Shown: positions 12,347 through 24,700 of the stretch, one piece after another | Layout of the letters: every line of letters begins with the position of its first letter | Numbering within the stretch: the first letter of the stretch is position 1 | DNA from: Sipunculus nudus | Taxonomy: Eukaryota; Annelida; Sipuncula; Golfingiida; Sipunculidae | Length of the DNA stretch: 64,000 nt | Assembly: GCA_026874595.1 (NCBI GenBank) | Contig: CM049313.1 | Location: forward strand, 71,604,659 to 71,668,658 | Reading direction: 5' to 3' | Notes under the pieces: generated by a model | What the model was told of the DNA's origin: nothing | Database searches by the model: none | What the model saw: only the letters and a program-made list of their open reading frames with translations | Position numbers and translations under genes: made by a program

Positions 12347-12902
12347 ACACCGCTGGCTAGACTGGTACCCTGCTCTATTATGGCCCTCGGCCAAGCATAG
12401 AGACAGGCGTACAACGTCATCTTAAGCACTCCCAGTTGCAACTCCTGTCTTACCTGTAGACTGGTTCCAATTCCAGTATGCACGCTCATACCGAATATCA
12501 TGGACGTTCACGCGATTCTGGCTGATTATCCGTGAAGATTTCTTATAAATGACTTCCTTTAGTTATTTCTATTTATCAAATATTTAAAACGTGTTGTTGC
12601 ACAAAAATTGAATGATGTATGTATAAATAATATAATATACTGAATTTTTGATATTCTACTGTACGTGGCATTTATTTACTATTAATATCAATTAATCTAA
12701 TCATTTATATCACGCGAAATGTACAGCCAACTTTTGACAACTTCTTTGAGCAAACGAAATGCTTATTTTATCATATATAATACATACTGGAGTTGGAACC
12801 AGTCTGTCGGGAGTACATAAGATGGCGTTGTACGCCCGTCTCTATGATTGGCCTCGAACAGCGGTGCCATAATAGAGCGGGGTACCAGTCTACACCGCTG
12901 GC
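12347..12902. mobile_element. Foldback / Mutator-like non-autonomous element with 11-bp flanking repeats
   Basis: The direct repeat ACACCGCTGGC occurs at 12347-12357 and 12892-12902. Between them are two long inverted arms: 12358-12487 starts tAGACTGGTACC and includes 'gctctattatgg', 'catagagac' and 'gcgtacaacg', and its reverse complement runs 12775-12891. The left arm has about 22 extra bases (near 12450-12472). The ~290-nt centre is AT-rich and without a coding frame. Long terminal inverted repeats with 9-11 bp target duplications are typical of Mutator-like elements; a generic Foldback element is the alternative. Confidence 0.75.
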
Positions 12903-14272
12903 GTATTTAGAAGCCCCGGTGCATTGTAGGGGTGAGCTTTTGACTCCAACAATCCCTGAACAGCAGAGTCGTTCTCTTGTGGGTCTGAGTCTGCGCAGTG
13001 TTGAAGGATCAACATCTTTCGACATCACCATCATCACTAGCCTCTACAGCGACAAAACATCTTGTACCTTTAACGGACGACTGTTTCGTCGCCTCATCAC
13101 ATATAGAGCTTAATGGTATTTAAAACGATACGACCGAATTTTCTGGAAAAGGCAGCTTTATTATTAGTTTCACGGACGGTGTGACATTAAAATTTCTTCA
13201 CCATGGCAAATTCAAGTATCTGTCCTAGAGATATACAACTGCAAAATATTGGCAACTGGAGGTGTGTATTTTACTTCAGTTATTGTGTATTAGGGCTAGG
13301 AAGACACTCCCATATCCACTATGGTATAAGCAAAAGGAACGTATTTGTAGAGGCGATATTGCTTTGTGTACTATTCCTGCTTAATGAGGAATATACACGT
13401 ATTTATACTAGGAATTTATGCAATTAGCTTACCATAACCGAACTTTGACTTTATAAAGTGACATACCCGAGGTCATGATGGGCTTTCTCCCTTTTATAGA
13501 CACAGGTCGTCTATATGAAAGGTGGTGACTAAAATGTACCCTCAGATATATTTAATATTTAGTAACCTTGGTGGCCACATCATAACCGCAAAAAAAATTA
13601 ATTTTTGTGATTAGCCGACTTGCTGACATTGTCACAACACTCTCCTCAGCACATAATCGTGGTGCAGCTTAGCGACTTTGAAATTATCTCCATTTTGTCA
13701 ATGAAATAGGAAACTCTGCAAAGGTTGGTTTTACCCAATTCTAAAATTAATTTTAGCATAATAAATACGTTTGAGGGATAGCTTTCATTCATTGGTTTAT
13801 AAAAAAACAGGATAAAATGCCTTTCATAGGGACCTGGGCGAGTACACTAACTGACTTGTACAAAGAGATGCGCTCATACCGTGCCAAGTCATTCATGGCT
13901 ACACGAGGTGCACAGAAGTTTGACTCAGTGACTCAATTGCTCCACTTGGAATATCTTATCTGTCCTTCTTGATGCTTCATACGATATATAAATGGTTGGA
14001 GGATGACATTCAGACGTGGGAGGGTAATCAAAGATGGGACAACTATTATTATAAACAAATATGCACAGGACTTGGTTTAGTGTCTAGTGCTATAGTGTAA
14101 TATATATATATATATCAATGCACTGATGGGTAAGTGTTCGATGGTATAACCAAAGTGTATAAATATAAATTACGTATAAGGAATCAAACGATTTTTTAGC
14201 CGTACAACGGTACGAAACCAATTAGTTAACACGATGCTAACAATAAATTGATACCTTACCTATAATATATAT

Positions 14273-14316
<44 letters not shown>

Positions 14317-16540
14317 CTTGAAGTAGATGTGTGACTAATTTCAATTGTATAACAATTAAGTACAAGCGATTAAAAGGGTATGTTTCCCGTATCGGTTAAT
14401 TCTAAATCAGACCAAGATATATAATATTTTAAAGTTAACTCAAAAAAAAAATGATAAAATATATTTTATTTCCAATGTATAAATTTTGACCCTCTCAGTT
14501 GATATTGAGAAGTGGCGGGGGAGGGGAATTGTAACCCCTACCATCCCCCCCCCCCCCCCCCAGTATCGACGCCCCAGACAGCGGTGTGTTATAACGGAGT
14601 ACATATTTAGAAAATTATTGGTTGAAGCGGTTGGGGATTCTTTAGGGAGCGCAGCATCTCGTATTAAAACGCAGGTCACGTTTGGTTGGATGTATTATTG
14701 TAAGAACGATCCATACGGTTGGCTGGGTCTGCACGCATAAGCAGACAGCCTGTAGTCGCCGAGCGAACCACTTTGAAACCGCTATAGAGCTGCATCGACA
14801 TCCATTGGAATCAGATAAAAACTGGTTTTTATATTCTTAATTTAACGGAGTCCCAGAGGATGCATCTCTGTGTCAGAACAAAAGAAAATCAAAGCGTCAC
14901 AAATTAGCTTTCACTTTGTGATTTTGTTACATCGCGAGCCTCTCGGGCCCATCTCGGAGCCGCACGGTTATGATGCCATCAAGCCCATCCAGATCTTATA
15001 AAAATTTCTGTTTTATATTTTTATTTTTTACTTTCAGCTTTCAGCGTACGAAGAGAATGTCAACGAGGCAAATAACAATCTGTATTAATGTGTATTTCAA
15101 AAATAATCATGTCCCTAGAAATTATCCCTATGAGCGGAATAGCTGGCATGTATGTTTATCTATTGATTTTTGTTTATATGTTTAAACCTTGCATTTTAAT
15201 CTATTAGGAAACTGACGGCATGGGGCGACCATCTTGGAAAATGTTCTGAACGTTTAACATATCTGTTCAATGCTGCGCAACATTGGTAACCTTGCGGTTG
15301 CATGAAAAAAATAGTAATTTAATCCCGTTCTATGGGTCTTGTTTCAAGGATGGATCCCCCTCACTATTTCAGGGTATAAAGTATCTTTTATCCCCCTCAC
15401 TTTCAAAGAGAATCAAAGGCCTAATTTGGATGATTGAGCACAAATTACTCTGTGGAAAACAATTAATATTCAATATTATATAATACATGGACTGAAGAAA
15501 GTAATGATATTCTGGGAGTGGGTGTAGGTCTCTTTTTAATTATGATGGTTTTATTTGGCTGGGGGGGGGGACTTCTGATAATACAATTGCGGATTGTCGC
15601 CTCTCAGCAAAACAAACCTGGTCCAGTTCTGCCGGTATATGCTGACGTAAGATATGAGGCAAGGAGACCTGGACCAATGTCAATGCCCTCTTGTATGGAC
15701 AGGTCAGAGGTCATGACCTTCGCTATCAATCCTCTGCTTAGTTAATCAATTCTGTTAATTTTTTTATCATAAAAAGAATATATTGGTCGGTATACTGATC
15801 ATAATGGCACCAGGTTTGTCTTTGGCTTCTATAGCCGAGCCTTTAACCGAACAAACAACAACTCGGTGTCGGATAAAGGGTTTCTTAACATGTGGTAGTC
15901 GCTGATATTACAATCAAGTACAGGGATTTTATAATGTTAAATGGTGGCCTGTCGAATAATTTACACGATCTATCCTGTCTCATGACGTTTCGCTTCCATC
16001 TTGATCATTTTATCCCTGGTTTGTGACTCCTTTGAGATCATGCAGTGAAGTAACTGTGCCCTATTTAAAGAGACCAGGTGTTATGCTCTGGTTGCGGTCT
16101 ATCCCCTCTGGTGAAGCTTTCTGATTGGATTTTTTTCTTCACATATAATTGAAAGTGTCTTTTGCCACAGGAGAGTACAAACTAGACTGACACTTAGTGC
16201 TTTTAATTGTATGTTGGTTCCAAAGCTCCAAGCCAGTCATATCTAGTGGCACGCCAATTTCAGATCGAGAAGAAAAATTCCTCGCTTTCCGGTTCGCGTA
16301 CTTGAACTTCCAGTAGACTGTATCCATCCTCACTTAATCTTACTACGTTATGTCCGCTCATCCTGGTTGATATAAAAAGAAGCCGCCGAAACCATCTTCG
16401 GCCCGTTCTGAAAGGACACTCATATTTAACCACGAGACATAAAATAAAAAAAAATTGTAATTGTCATACATGTATGTTCATGACGTGAATACTGTTCCCG
16501 CCTCATCATCTAAAGTAATCAGCAGACAAACATGTCAGAT
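12903..16540. other. Unassigned DNA with simple repeats
   Basis: No gene recognised. It holds (TA)n tracts at 14101-14115 and 14265-14315, a 17-nt C tract at 14545-14561 and a 10-nt G tract at 15561-15570. Open frames over the homopolymers (runs of Gly or Pro) are accidental. The stretch at 14870-14970 has two TCF/LEF-like words (ATCAAAG, CTTTGTG) and a C/G-rich block, but this is weak evidence of function. Confidence 0.45.
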
Positions 16541-16542
16541 GG

Positions 16543-16680
16543 GTGGGTGTTACGGGGTGACATAAAAGTGGACCGAACTGTCTCACAAGTGAAGCTTGTT
16601 TTTCCAGAGAAGCGGTTGGACATGTGCGTCACCGACATGGGTTCGAAGCCCGGATCCGTACGATGTTTCCCCCGTTAGTC
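16543..16680 (+). mobile_element. tRNA-related SINE-like repeat (family B), copy 1
   Basis: It shares an ordered core with the minus-strand copies at 28.37 and 35.44 kb: 'gtgttacggggtgacataaa', 'ggaccgaactgtc', 'aagcttg', 'gaagcggttgg', 'gtcaccgacatgggttcgaa'. The last part carries a B-box-like GGTTCGAANCC and, in the 35 kb copy, an A-box-like TAGCGAAGCGG, so a tRNA-related origin is likely. It runs almost directly into a (TA)n tract. Confidence 0.65.
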
Positions 16681-16686
16681 TTCGTT

Positions 16687-16689
<3 letters not shown>

Positions 16690-16751
<62 letters not shown>
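16690..16751. repeat. (TA)n microsatellite
   Basis: About 31 TA units directly 3' of SINE-B copy 1. The open frame over it with alternating Ile-Tyr is an artefact of the repeat. Confidence 0.95.
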
Positions 16752-16754
<3 letters not shown>

Positions 16755-17139
16755 CATATTTTATAAGGTGAACAGCCCTATCTTGTGTGTTGGTGAAAAC
16801 AACCAATCGTCGTTATTCACTTTTCCTCTCAACGTCTGCGTAGTGGGGCACCTCTCATTGCGTATAAAATAAACATGAACTGTAATTGGATATTAAAACT
16901 GTTGCCGAGCCTTTCCTATATGTTCCATGATTAGTCTAAATCACTGAAGAAGCGACGCCTGTTGTGCCTTGAGTCTTGAATTATTCATTACTTTCATTTT
17001 AAACTTTATTTTTGCGCTGCTTTATTACGTGACCTCCTTAACAGTACTTTGAAATGGTGGCCTGTAATACTCTGATGCATGGAGCTGCATTTTATATATT
17101 TTACTCTCACTTTAAGAGCTGATTTTGGTTTAAACATAT

Positions 17140-19885
17140 TTATTTCTATTGAATTGTACAAGTAGCACAAAAGTGCTAATGAACGTACTTTTCAATAATC
17201 AATAATATACTATGCAGTAAATCCAAATACAAAACAATAATAAAACAAAAATAAACACATGACACACATACTTATATATACATAACATACAGGACATACT
17301 AATACACACTGAATGTCTTGGTGAATCAAGCAACTAGCAAGCTGAAGTTTTGGATATTTCAATAAAAGATAGGGGTTGAGTACATCAATAAAATATCCAT
17401 GCAAATATCAATATTCTTTAAAGCATTTTAAAACCTTTTGGATGAGTGGATAAATGCATGCACAGCTGAAAATATAATGAAGTTAGTTTCAACATTAACA
17501 TTTGGTTCTCGAATTAGTATAACATTCAAAACATATTGTTTATTTTTGCCACGAAGTGTATTAATCCTGTCGACAGTAATTACATTTAAGAGCCTCCATT
17601 TTTCTTGGATTAAAGTAAAGGGGACATTCAAAAAAGAAATGAAATGCATCCTCATATGCATGACCACAGCAACATTTTGGGTCGTTTAGTAAACCATGTG
17701 AGAAGAGGTCCCCTTTTAATGTACGTGATTTTAAACGTAGTCTACAGTGTAATATGTTAATTTGTCGTTGACCAGTCTAAAAATGAGTCGGTTTCTTTAT
17801 CCTGTGTTTATTAAAACATGATCTGAAAATTGTTATGTAACCTGACTGACGTACTGAATATGGAAGCTTATTCCATGCTTGGGTGTTTGATGGGGAAAAA
17901 GAAGTCTTATATCTCTCAATCCTAGTTTTAGATAATCTGAAATCTGAATGCTTTCTAAGTCTACCGAATAATCTATCGGAAACGTTAACCAACCGATCGA
18001 GACACAAATAACTTGGACACAGCCTATTTTCAACTTTGTAGAGAAATATTAATTTTGCTCTCGACCTTCTTTCAGCCAACGTTTTCCAGCCTATTTCTTT
18101 CAGTAACTCGTTTGAATTGGTGGCCTGAATAGCGCCGGTACATATCCGTGCAGTTCGCTTTGAATAGATTCCAGGGATAAAGACTCAGTCACAGTGCAAT
18201 TATGAAAATTACATTCCTATACTCTAGAACTGGCCGTATAAATGATATATACAAACGCTCAAGTGTGTCCCGGTTCAGCGTGTATTTAAGATGTGAGAGT
18301 AAACCAAGCCGAGTAGCAGCCTTTTTATGTATTTTCTGTATATTACTTGACCAGTTCATATTTGATGTTAATGTGATACCAAGTTATTAATGCTCGTTTA
18401 CATTCTCAATCGGATATGACTTTAAAATAGCCTAGGTGGATCAATACTGTTAGATTTAAAAGAGAATGACATGGTGACAGTTTTAGTCGGATTAAAAGTC
18501 ATGTGCCACTTTTGAGCCCAGTCGGCCAGGTCATCATTCAATATTCGGGCCGATGACTCTGGGTCATTATTATATTAATTAGGCATGTATCATCTGCAAA
18601 CAAGTGTATATCTGATTTGATGCCATCCGTGATTTCATTAAAATTTACAAGGTAAAATAAAGGGCCTAAAATAGAACTTCGAGGAACCCCTGCATTTGTT
18701 TTGCCGACGTTGACTCCGCACTTTTAAGTACAACTCGTTGGCACCGCCCGCTCAAATAACTTTCAATCCAGTTTGCAATAGAAGCCATGATACCATAACA
18801 TCTAAGTTTATAAATCAATTCCTTATGCCAGGCACGGTCAAAGGCGCTGCTCGCATTGAGAAAAACCATTCTGACGTGCTTGCCTTTATCTAGCCCCCTG
18901 TATATTTTGTCAGTGACACACACTAGCTTATTTATTGTTGAATCCCCTTTTTGAATCCAGAATTTTTTGTTGTCAGAATGTTGTTTGATATGAAATAATT
19001 ATAAAACTTGTTGTGCATAATCCTCTCAAATACTTTGGATATGCTTGACAAAAGTGAGACAGGCCTATAGTTTTTGATGACCTGGCGATCTCCTTTTTTA
19101 TGAATGGGAACGATATGAGCCCGTTTCCACAGAGCAGGGAATTTCTCACTGGACAGCGAGCGATTAAACAACTTACATAATGAATTACATGTACCTTTGG
19201 CGGTGTATTAAATTCCCGATACGATCTGGTCCAGTAGCTCTATTTGTATTTAACCGTCTCAAAATTGAGCACTTCCCCTGGCTCTATGTATAGACGGTAG
19301 AGAAAAATCCGTCGCGTTCACATGAGGCAAAGAAGAATTTATTTAATCGTCTGATAATGTACATTGGTTTGCAAAGAAATCATTGAGTAAATCTGCCATC
19401 ATAAACGTGTCAGTAATCTCGTCATCATCTTTTGTCAAGAAGGATATACCAGAATGGTTGTTTCTCCGTATTTTTTATTTAACCAGGTGCTACCATTCAC
19501 GTGGTTTGCATCTACGAAGTCGAATGTTCAGATTATCATAATAATTTTGTTTCTTGTTACGGATCACACGAGGCAGTGTCATTACGAACTCTGTCATATA
19601 CTTCAAAATATTTACATAAGTTAGTTTTCCTGTACCGATTCAACAATTTTTAGTTTACGTATTTATCTACACACTGCGGAGTCGAACCATGGTTTATCTT
19701 TTGGACGAATTGTTACCGTTTTTGATGGTATAAAATCAGCAGTAACTATCAGAAAAATATTTTGCCACTAAACGATGGCATCGACATCATCAAACTGTTC
19801 AAATGGATCATGCCACGGTGCAGCACTGAGTGCACCTGTTAAGCCGATGAAATCCCCGTTACGAAAATCCCATATTTTTATAAGT
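17140..19885 (-). mobile_element. 5'-truncated LINE (non-LTR retrotransposon), inactive
   Basis: Minus-strand translation recovers, in order, the parts of a LINE ORF2 with stops and frameshifts. First comes a pre-RT linker (about 19880-19660: IWDFRNGDFIGL, then VTIRPKDKPWFDS). The fingers follow at 19171-18932 (WKRAHIVPIHKKGD, NYRPVSLLSSISKVFERI), then the palm at 18923-18666 (FLNASSAFDRAWHKEL). After a frameshift near 18690 come AGVPRSSILGPLFYL and the catalytic-type box HLFADDTCLI (FADD codons 18589-18600). The thumb/C-terminal part is at 18079-17777 (AWNKLPYSVRQ). A zinc-type tail (CCCGHAYEDAFHFFFECP, about 17620-17690) ends in FSAVHAFIHSSKRF with the stop at 17428. No endonuclease domain is present; homology stops where the tandem array begins. 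It fits the Jockey/CR1/L2-like group of endonuclease-class LINEs; the clade is not resolved by eye. Confidence 0.92.
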
Positions 19886-20320
19886 TCGGGAATATATAAT
19901 ATTTTGATGTTAAGGGCTGCATTTTATTTATAATACTTTGTTGTTTAGAGCTGCATTTATACATGTAATGCTGTTATTATTAGAGCTGCATTTCATATGT
20001 AATACTCAGATGTTCGGAGCTGCATTTTATATATAATACTTTTACTTTTAGAGCTGCATTTTATATATAATATTTGATGTTAAGAGCTTCATTTTATTTA
20101 TAATACTTCGTTGTTAAGAGCTGCATTTATATAATATACTTTGTTGTTTAGAGCTGCATTTTACATATAATGCTCTGAATACTTGAGCTGCATTTCATAT
20201 GTAATAAACAGACGTTCGGAGCTGCATTTTATATATAATACTCTGATGTTTAGATCTGCATTTTATATATAATACTGTGATGTTTAGAGTTGCATTTAAT
20301 ATATAATACTCTGATGTTTA

Positions 20321-20562
20321 GGCCAAAATAATAAAAGTTATGGTTCTCAGGCACTTTTTCTCATAAATCAGTGGGCGGTATTTTACTTTATTTTATTTTT
20401 TTTTTTTTTTTACCTTTTTTGTATTTTCAAATAAAAATGTCACAAGATCAGGTAAAAGCATTAAAATAAGAATTTGTTTTGCTTAACATGTAAAAGCACT
20501 ACACACATTTTATAATATATCTTCTTGGAATATAGATATCAAAATAAACATTTTTGACGCGG
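20321..20562 (+). mobile_element. Harbinger-like MITE (family H), right end missing
   Basis: It starts GGCCAAAATAATAAAAG after a TTA and carries the family words GGTTCTCAGGCAC, 'aaaaatgtcac', 'gatcaggtaaaagcat', 'gcttaacatgtaaaagcac' and 'ttgacgcgg'. The last ~50 bp, including the right terminal inverted repeat, are missing. It splits the ~34-bp tandem array. Confidence 0.75.
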
Positions 20563-20987
20563 CTTTCTAGGGTGTATGGAGCTGTATTTTAAATATAATA
20601 CATTGATGTTTGGAGCTGCATTTTAAATATATAATATTCTGTTGTTTGGAGTAGCATTTTATAAAATATATTCTGATGTTTATTTACGTTTGTCATCGGG
20701 TCGATCTGAGTGACAGGCCCTATATCAATTGTGTCAGGTGTCTCTTTTATTGGTTTTATTGGTTTATGCAGCAAACTTGCATGTGTCTGTGTAGCGCTAT
20801 CAAGTTCCGTTGCCATCGGAGACGCGCGAGCCGGCCCGGCCCACGTGTAGGGTCTGACGTGTAGACACAGCGCTCATGCTGATCTGGAACTTTCGGCGCT
20901 GGTCGCGCTCTATGAGCGCGTGTCTTGTAATGTTCTTTCGACGTGTGTATTATGTATTGTTGGGTTCTTTTGATTGTTCGTGAAATA

Positions 20988-21005
20988 GAAGTTCCTAGAA
21001 ATTTC
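20988..21005 (+). promoter_or_regulatory. Heat-shock-element-like motif
   Basis: GAAgtTCCtaGAAatTTC has four alternating 5-bp modules, three perfect and one with TCC for TTC. An additional TTCgtGAA pair lies just upstream (20977-20984). It sits 12 bp upstream of a TATA box, the arrangement seen in heat-inducible promoters. Confidence 0.45.
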
Positions 21006-21016
21006 GGATGAAAAGT

Positions 21017-21024
21017 TATAAATA
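21017..21024 (+). promoter_or_regulatory. TATA box (TATAAATA)
   Basis: Perfect TATAAATA followed by AGGGGCTGAG. It is preceded by the heat-shock-like motif and by a CpG-rich block unusual for this AT-rich window. The predicted start is about 21047-21050. Confidence 0.5.
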
Positions 21025-21534
21025 GGGGCTGAGTTTTAGAGCCAAAGAAAGAGGAGAGAAATAACGCAGGGTACACGGAAGAGTGTAAGTTAGTTTGTGG
21101 ACCTTTCCGATAATTGCAACAGTTATAGATCTTCTTCTAAATTTGTAACGGATTTTATATAGTCTTCAGTTTGCTTCCTGATCACTACCAGAACTTCACT
21201 TTTTGATTAAAAAAGATTAATTTTGTGATTTAATTGGACTATTATTCTCTGAGAAGATTTATGTAAACTGTAAATCTGGATTATACGTTTTAAAGGACTT
21301 GTTGTCGCTGTGACAGTAGTGGTATCATGACTACGTGATCTGATGTTATTCCGTAACACAGTAATTAATGAATCTGCAACGTGGTTTCTTTCGTTTGGTA
21401 AATATTTTGAATTACTAAATAATATTGTACCTCAGCAAAAATATCAGTCACCGGTGTCGTTAATTTAGTTAATTTAATGCCCTCCTGGTTAATGGTCACA
21501 TTTAAAGACCTTTAATATCGAAACAGAGAAATAA

Positions 21535-21760
21535 TATGTATGATATTTCTTATAAATTGCCGTCAGTTTATTTTATTATCATTACAAGGCATCAATATAT
21601 ATGATATTTCTTTTGAATTGCCGTCAGTGTATTATAATATGAGACTACAGGGTATAAATGTAAATGATATTCCTTTTTAATTTTCGTCGGTTTATTTTAA
21701 TATCCATACAGGGTATTAATATATAAGATATTCCTTTCAAATTGCCGTTGGTTTATTATA
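21535..21760 (+). repeat. Tandem repeat, about four units of 61-62 bp
   Basis: The phrase GATATTTCTT...AATTGCCGTCAGT recurs with GATATT at 21542, 21603, 21667 and 21727. Units are diverged and AT-rich; no coding frame. Confidence 0.8.
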
Positions 21761-24700
21761 TGTACTTCAGCATTTCCCATATGTTTATCGAAGTACCTGC
21801 TTCTATGTATACAAATGGGAGAGAGCGTTTGAACAGATGAGTGATAAATTAGTATTTAAGCTCCAGCTCAGACAAGCCATCCCTTTGTCTTATTCTTTCA
21901 TGTCCCGCCAGATATTTATCGGAACACCAAACATATGAAACTCGTTTAAAACGAATGATGTACATCATGGGGATGATGTTTAAGGTCGACGCCAAATGGG
22001 GTCATCATCCAAAAGAGAGAAATAAGTGGCGGTAAATCACGAACACAACGTAATATGTAATGTTATTTAATTTACTGCTGACATAAATAAGTGTGCCGCA
22101 TACCTGGCAGTACTCTTATAAGCCGTATAGCCAAGCACTTCACGGATAGTCCGGCTTTTTAGCAACCAGCAGCACTTGTTCATGTTCCTTTGGTATTCAT
22201 GACTATATTAAACACTTGAAAGGAAGACTAGGATGTTCATAAAGTGGTGGTCGCCGTTGAATTTAAATTTAGGAAAATTACAAAGGTAAGTCCGCTGTTA
22301 AGATGTCAACTCTTAAGGTTTAAATTGAAGATGCCAGAATACCTATTTTCGGTGACATTTAAGTGTCAAATGCTCCATGCTGTTTCTATAAGCTCGCTGC
22401 AAATCATTATTTTATTTAAAATAAGAGGTGTAAAAACTACCCACGCACTGTGCAATACACTGGTGAGATGGGTTTAGTACTATGATTCATCATTCGATTA
22501 CAAATTTGAAGGATAGTCAGTTTAAAACGGTCACTGATGTAGTGGTTTGGCAACAAGCAGTCACTTCGTTATCCTCCTGAAACATTTAGAATAATGTATA
22601 ATTAATAGGGTTTTTTTTAGTCCGGCGTCAGGATTGTTCTAATTAAACGACCACAGACATTTAAAATGTCCCAGTCAAAGTGATTTAAAGCAGCACAATC
22701 ATAGAACCTGGCATTTACATTGAGATATAACTTTAGTCTTATAATGTTCTTGGGTTAATAATTAGTTTGGATCTGAACTAGCTGCAGTGGTATTTCTCTC
22801 ATGTATTATTATACTCTGTCATATTGTATTAAAGCAAACCTGCCTTTTAAGAAGATTAAAAAAATATTGTAATGATTTAATATATATTTATGTGCAGAAA
22901 TATACACTGATTGCCGGTTCTTACAGTAACAGTGTCTAGGATTAAGTCGGATGTGTATAAATGCACCTGCATGGGCTGGTCATCAGGTTCTTTTTATGAA
23001 AGACTGCAATAAATTGTGTTTTAAATATAGTTTGTACGTGATTTAACACTAGCCCTTATCAGTCATTTTCTAGTTTCGGGTAAACGCTTTGATCGTGGTA
23101 GATTGATTAAGATATAAAACCGGAAGAAGTTATCCTTAAATCAATTATTTGAATCTCAAAAATGACTGTTTATGACAGGCGTGTCTGTACAAAATCCATA
23201 TAATATCAAAAATAACAAGTTTGAAATATGGAGTCAGTTCCCACTAAGACATAAGAATGGCCGGAACAACATTGTTTTATGAAAACCTCCTTCATCAAAG
23301 TCCCGCCAAAGCACAAGCGAGCTCCCAAGAGTCAAGTTTATCTTATAGTAACTATATGCATATAAAACATACTTTTTTATTGGTTTCACCGTTACAAATG
23401 AAGTATCTTCTAGTGAAGAGCAAATTTCATCACTGCCATCACTTTTTTAACCTTTCGGTGCCAACAATCAACGTGGTCTATCACATCTGAGGGATGTATG
23501 CTATATTTAGGCTGGTTTCGGTTCTGATATGTACAGGGAATAATATTAACCTCTGAAACGAAGATATCCAGAACAGGGTTGAAAAATGGTTCTAAACGTT
23601 CTGGGTGATAACCCTGGCTAAGAAACTTTAATTCTAAAAGATAAACATTTTGAAAAAAAAAAACTTGCCTTTTACAATAGCATATCTAATTATAAGCATT
23701 GTGAACCCTGCTGGACCCTGAGTGCCGCTCAGACATTATGAGACCATGTATGCAGAATTATGAATCCCCTAAGAAGTATCTCAATTAGGTTTGTACTATA
23801 ATTATGTTGTAACCATAAACTTTATCTGTAATTTAACTTGGTATTCAGGGAGACAGCCAAAGAAAACGCGGAATAAAGTGAATAATTGCAACAGAAAGGA
23901 CAGCTTCTCTTGTACTGAACTTTGGTTATAATAACATTATGAAGAATTTCAGAATTCTTCTAGCCCATTTGAAGACCAAGAATGAGAAGAAGAAGGTTGA
24001 GCAGTGATTCTGACCCTGAATGTCGCAGATCGAGTCCTTGCGATGCGTGTAGATTATTTACAATCCTCGCCCTTCAGTTAGCTTGCAGACACTATTTTTA
24101 ATATATGAGCGAGTCTTTGTTTGGTTTCGTCTTGTTGTACATCATATGGGAGTTCTGTAATGTCATTATTTATTCTGGTACAAAATTCCTTGTAAATTTT
24201 ATGAGACTCCTCAGATAATTGGCAACTACCTCAAACAAAGGAGAACTCAAATTTGAAATTTGAGCACTAAATTTAATTTCAAAAATCACTACTGCGTCGT
24301 CCTTCCTGTTAATGCCTCTGCGTGACTCCTATCCTCCAAAAGCATTAAATGTGGTATTTTCCACAAAATAAAGAAACACTTGGTTAATATAAATAGCGTT
24401 GAATTTGTGAGAACTGAATTCATGATAAAATTCTATAAAGAACAAAGTACAAAATTCTCCATCTTTTCGTTATCCCAGTTTAAATATTAAATAAAGTAGT
24501 ACATGTAATGACATTCTGCAGACATATTTGTTTTTTAGTCACCCATGTGGGTTCACATAATTTCGACATGTGATGTATGTTTGTTCAAGTAATCCAATAT
24601 TTCATTATTATCATCATTATTTTCTTCCATTCAATTTCAGTTACATTTAATATAATTATATACCCGACAGTTATACGGTTCAGCAGGAGGACTTTTCTAT

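Larger units (their letters stand above)
17060..20682 (+). repeat. ~34-bp satellite-like array ('GAGCTGCAT' units), split by insertions
   Basis: The unit is about 34 bp: GAGCTGCATTTTATATATAA followed by a TACTCTGATGTTTA-like tail. About twelve units run from 19914 to 20320, three more from about 20578 to 20682, and one or two degenerate units lie at about 17065-17125. The LINE (about 17140-19885) and the MITE (20321-20562) separate these blocks, so both appear to have inserted into a pre-existing array. Confidence 0.8.
20691..21315 (+). mobile_element. Probable 5' LTR of an LTR retrotransposon (or a cellular promoter)
   Basis: The block begins TGTCATCGGG and ends CGCTGTGACA, giving the TG...CA form with 5-bp inverted ends (TGTCA/TGACA). 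Four bases after the end, at 21320, TGGTATCATGAC could be a tRNA primer-binding site, since such sites start with TGG. Inside, a CpG-rich upstream part (20810-20930) is followed by a heat-shock-type motif (20988-21005), a TATA box (21017-21024) and an expected start near 21048. I found no gag or pol frame downstream, so the element would be truncated. The alternative is a host promoter with a short first exon ending at the donor AGT|GTAAGT (21085). Confidence 0.45.

Noticed and set aside
16624-16872. Plus frame with long Ile-Tyr run, and a similar one at 35781-36101
   Set aside because: Translation of (TA)n microsatellites joined to SINE-B or flanking sequence.
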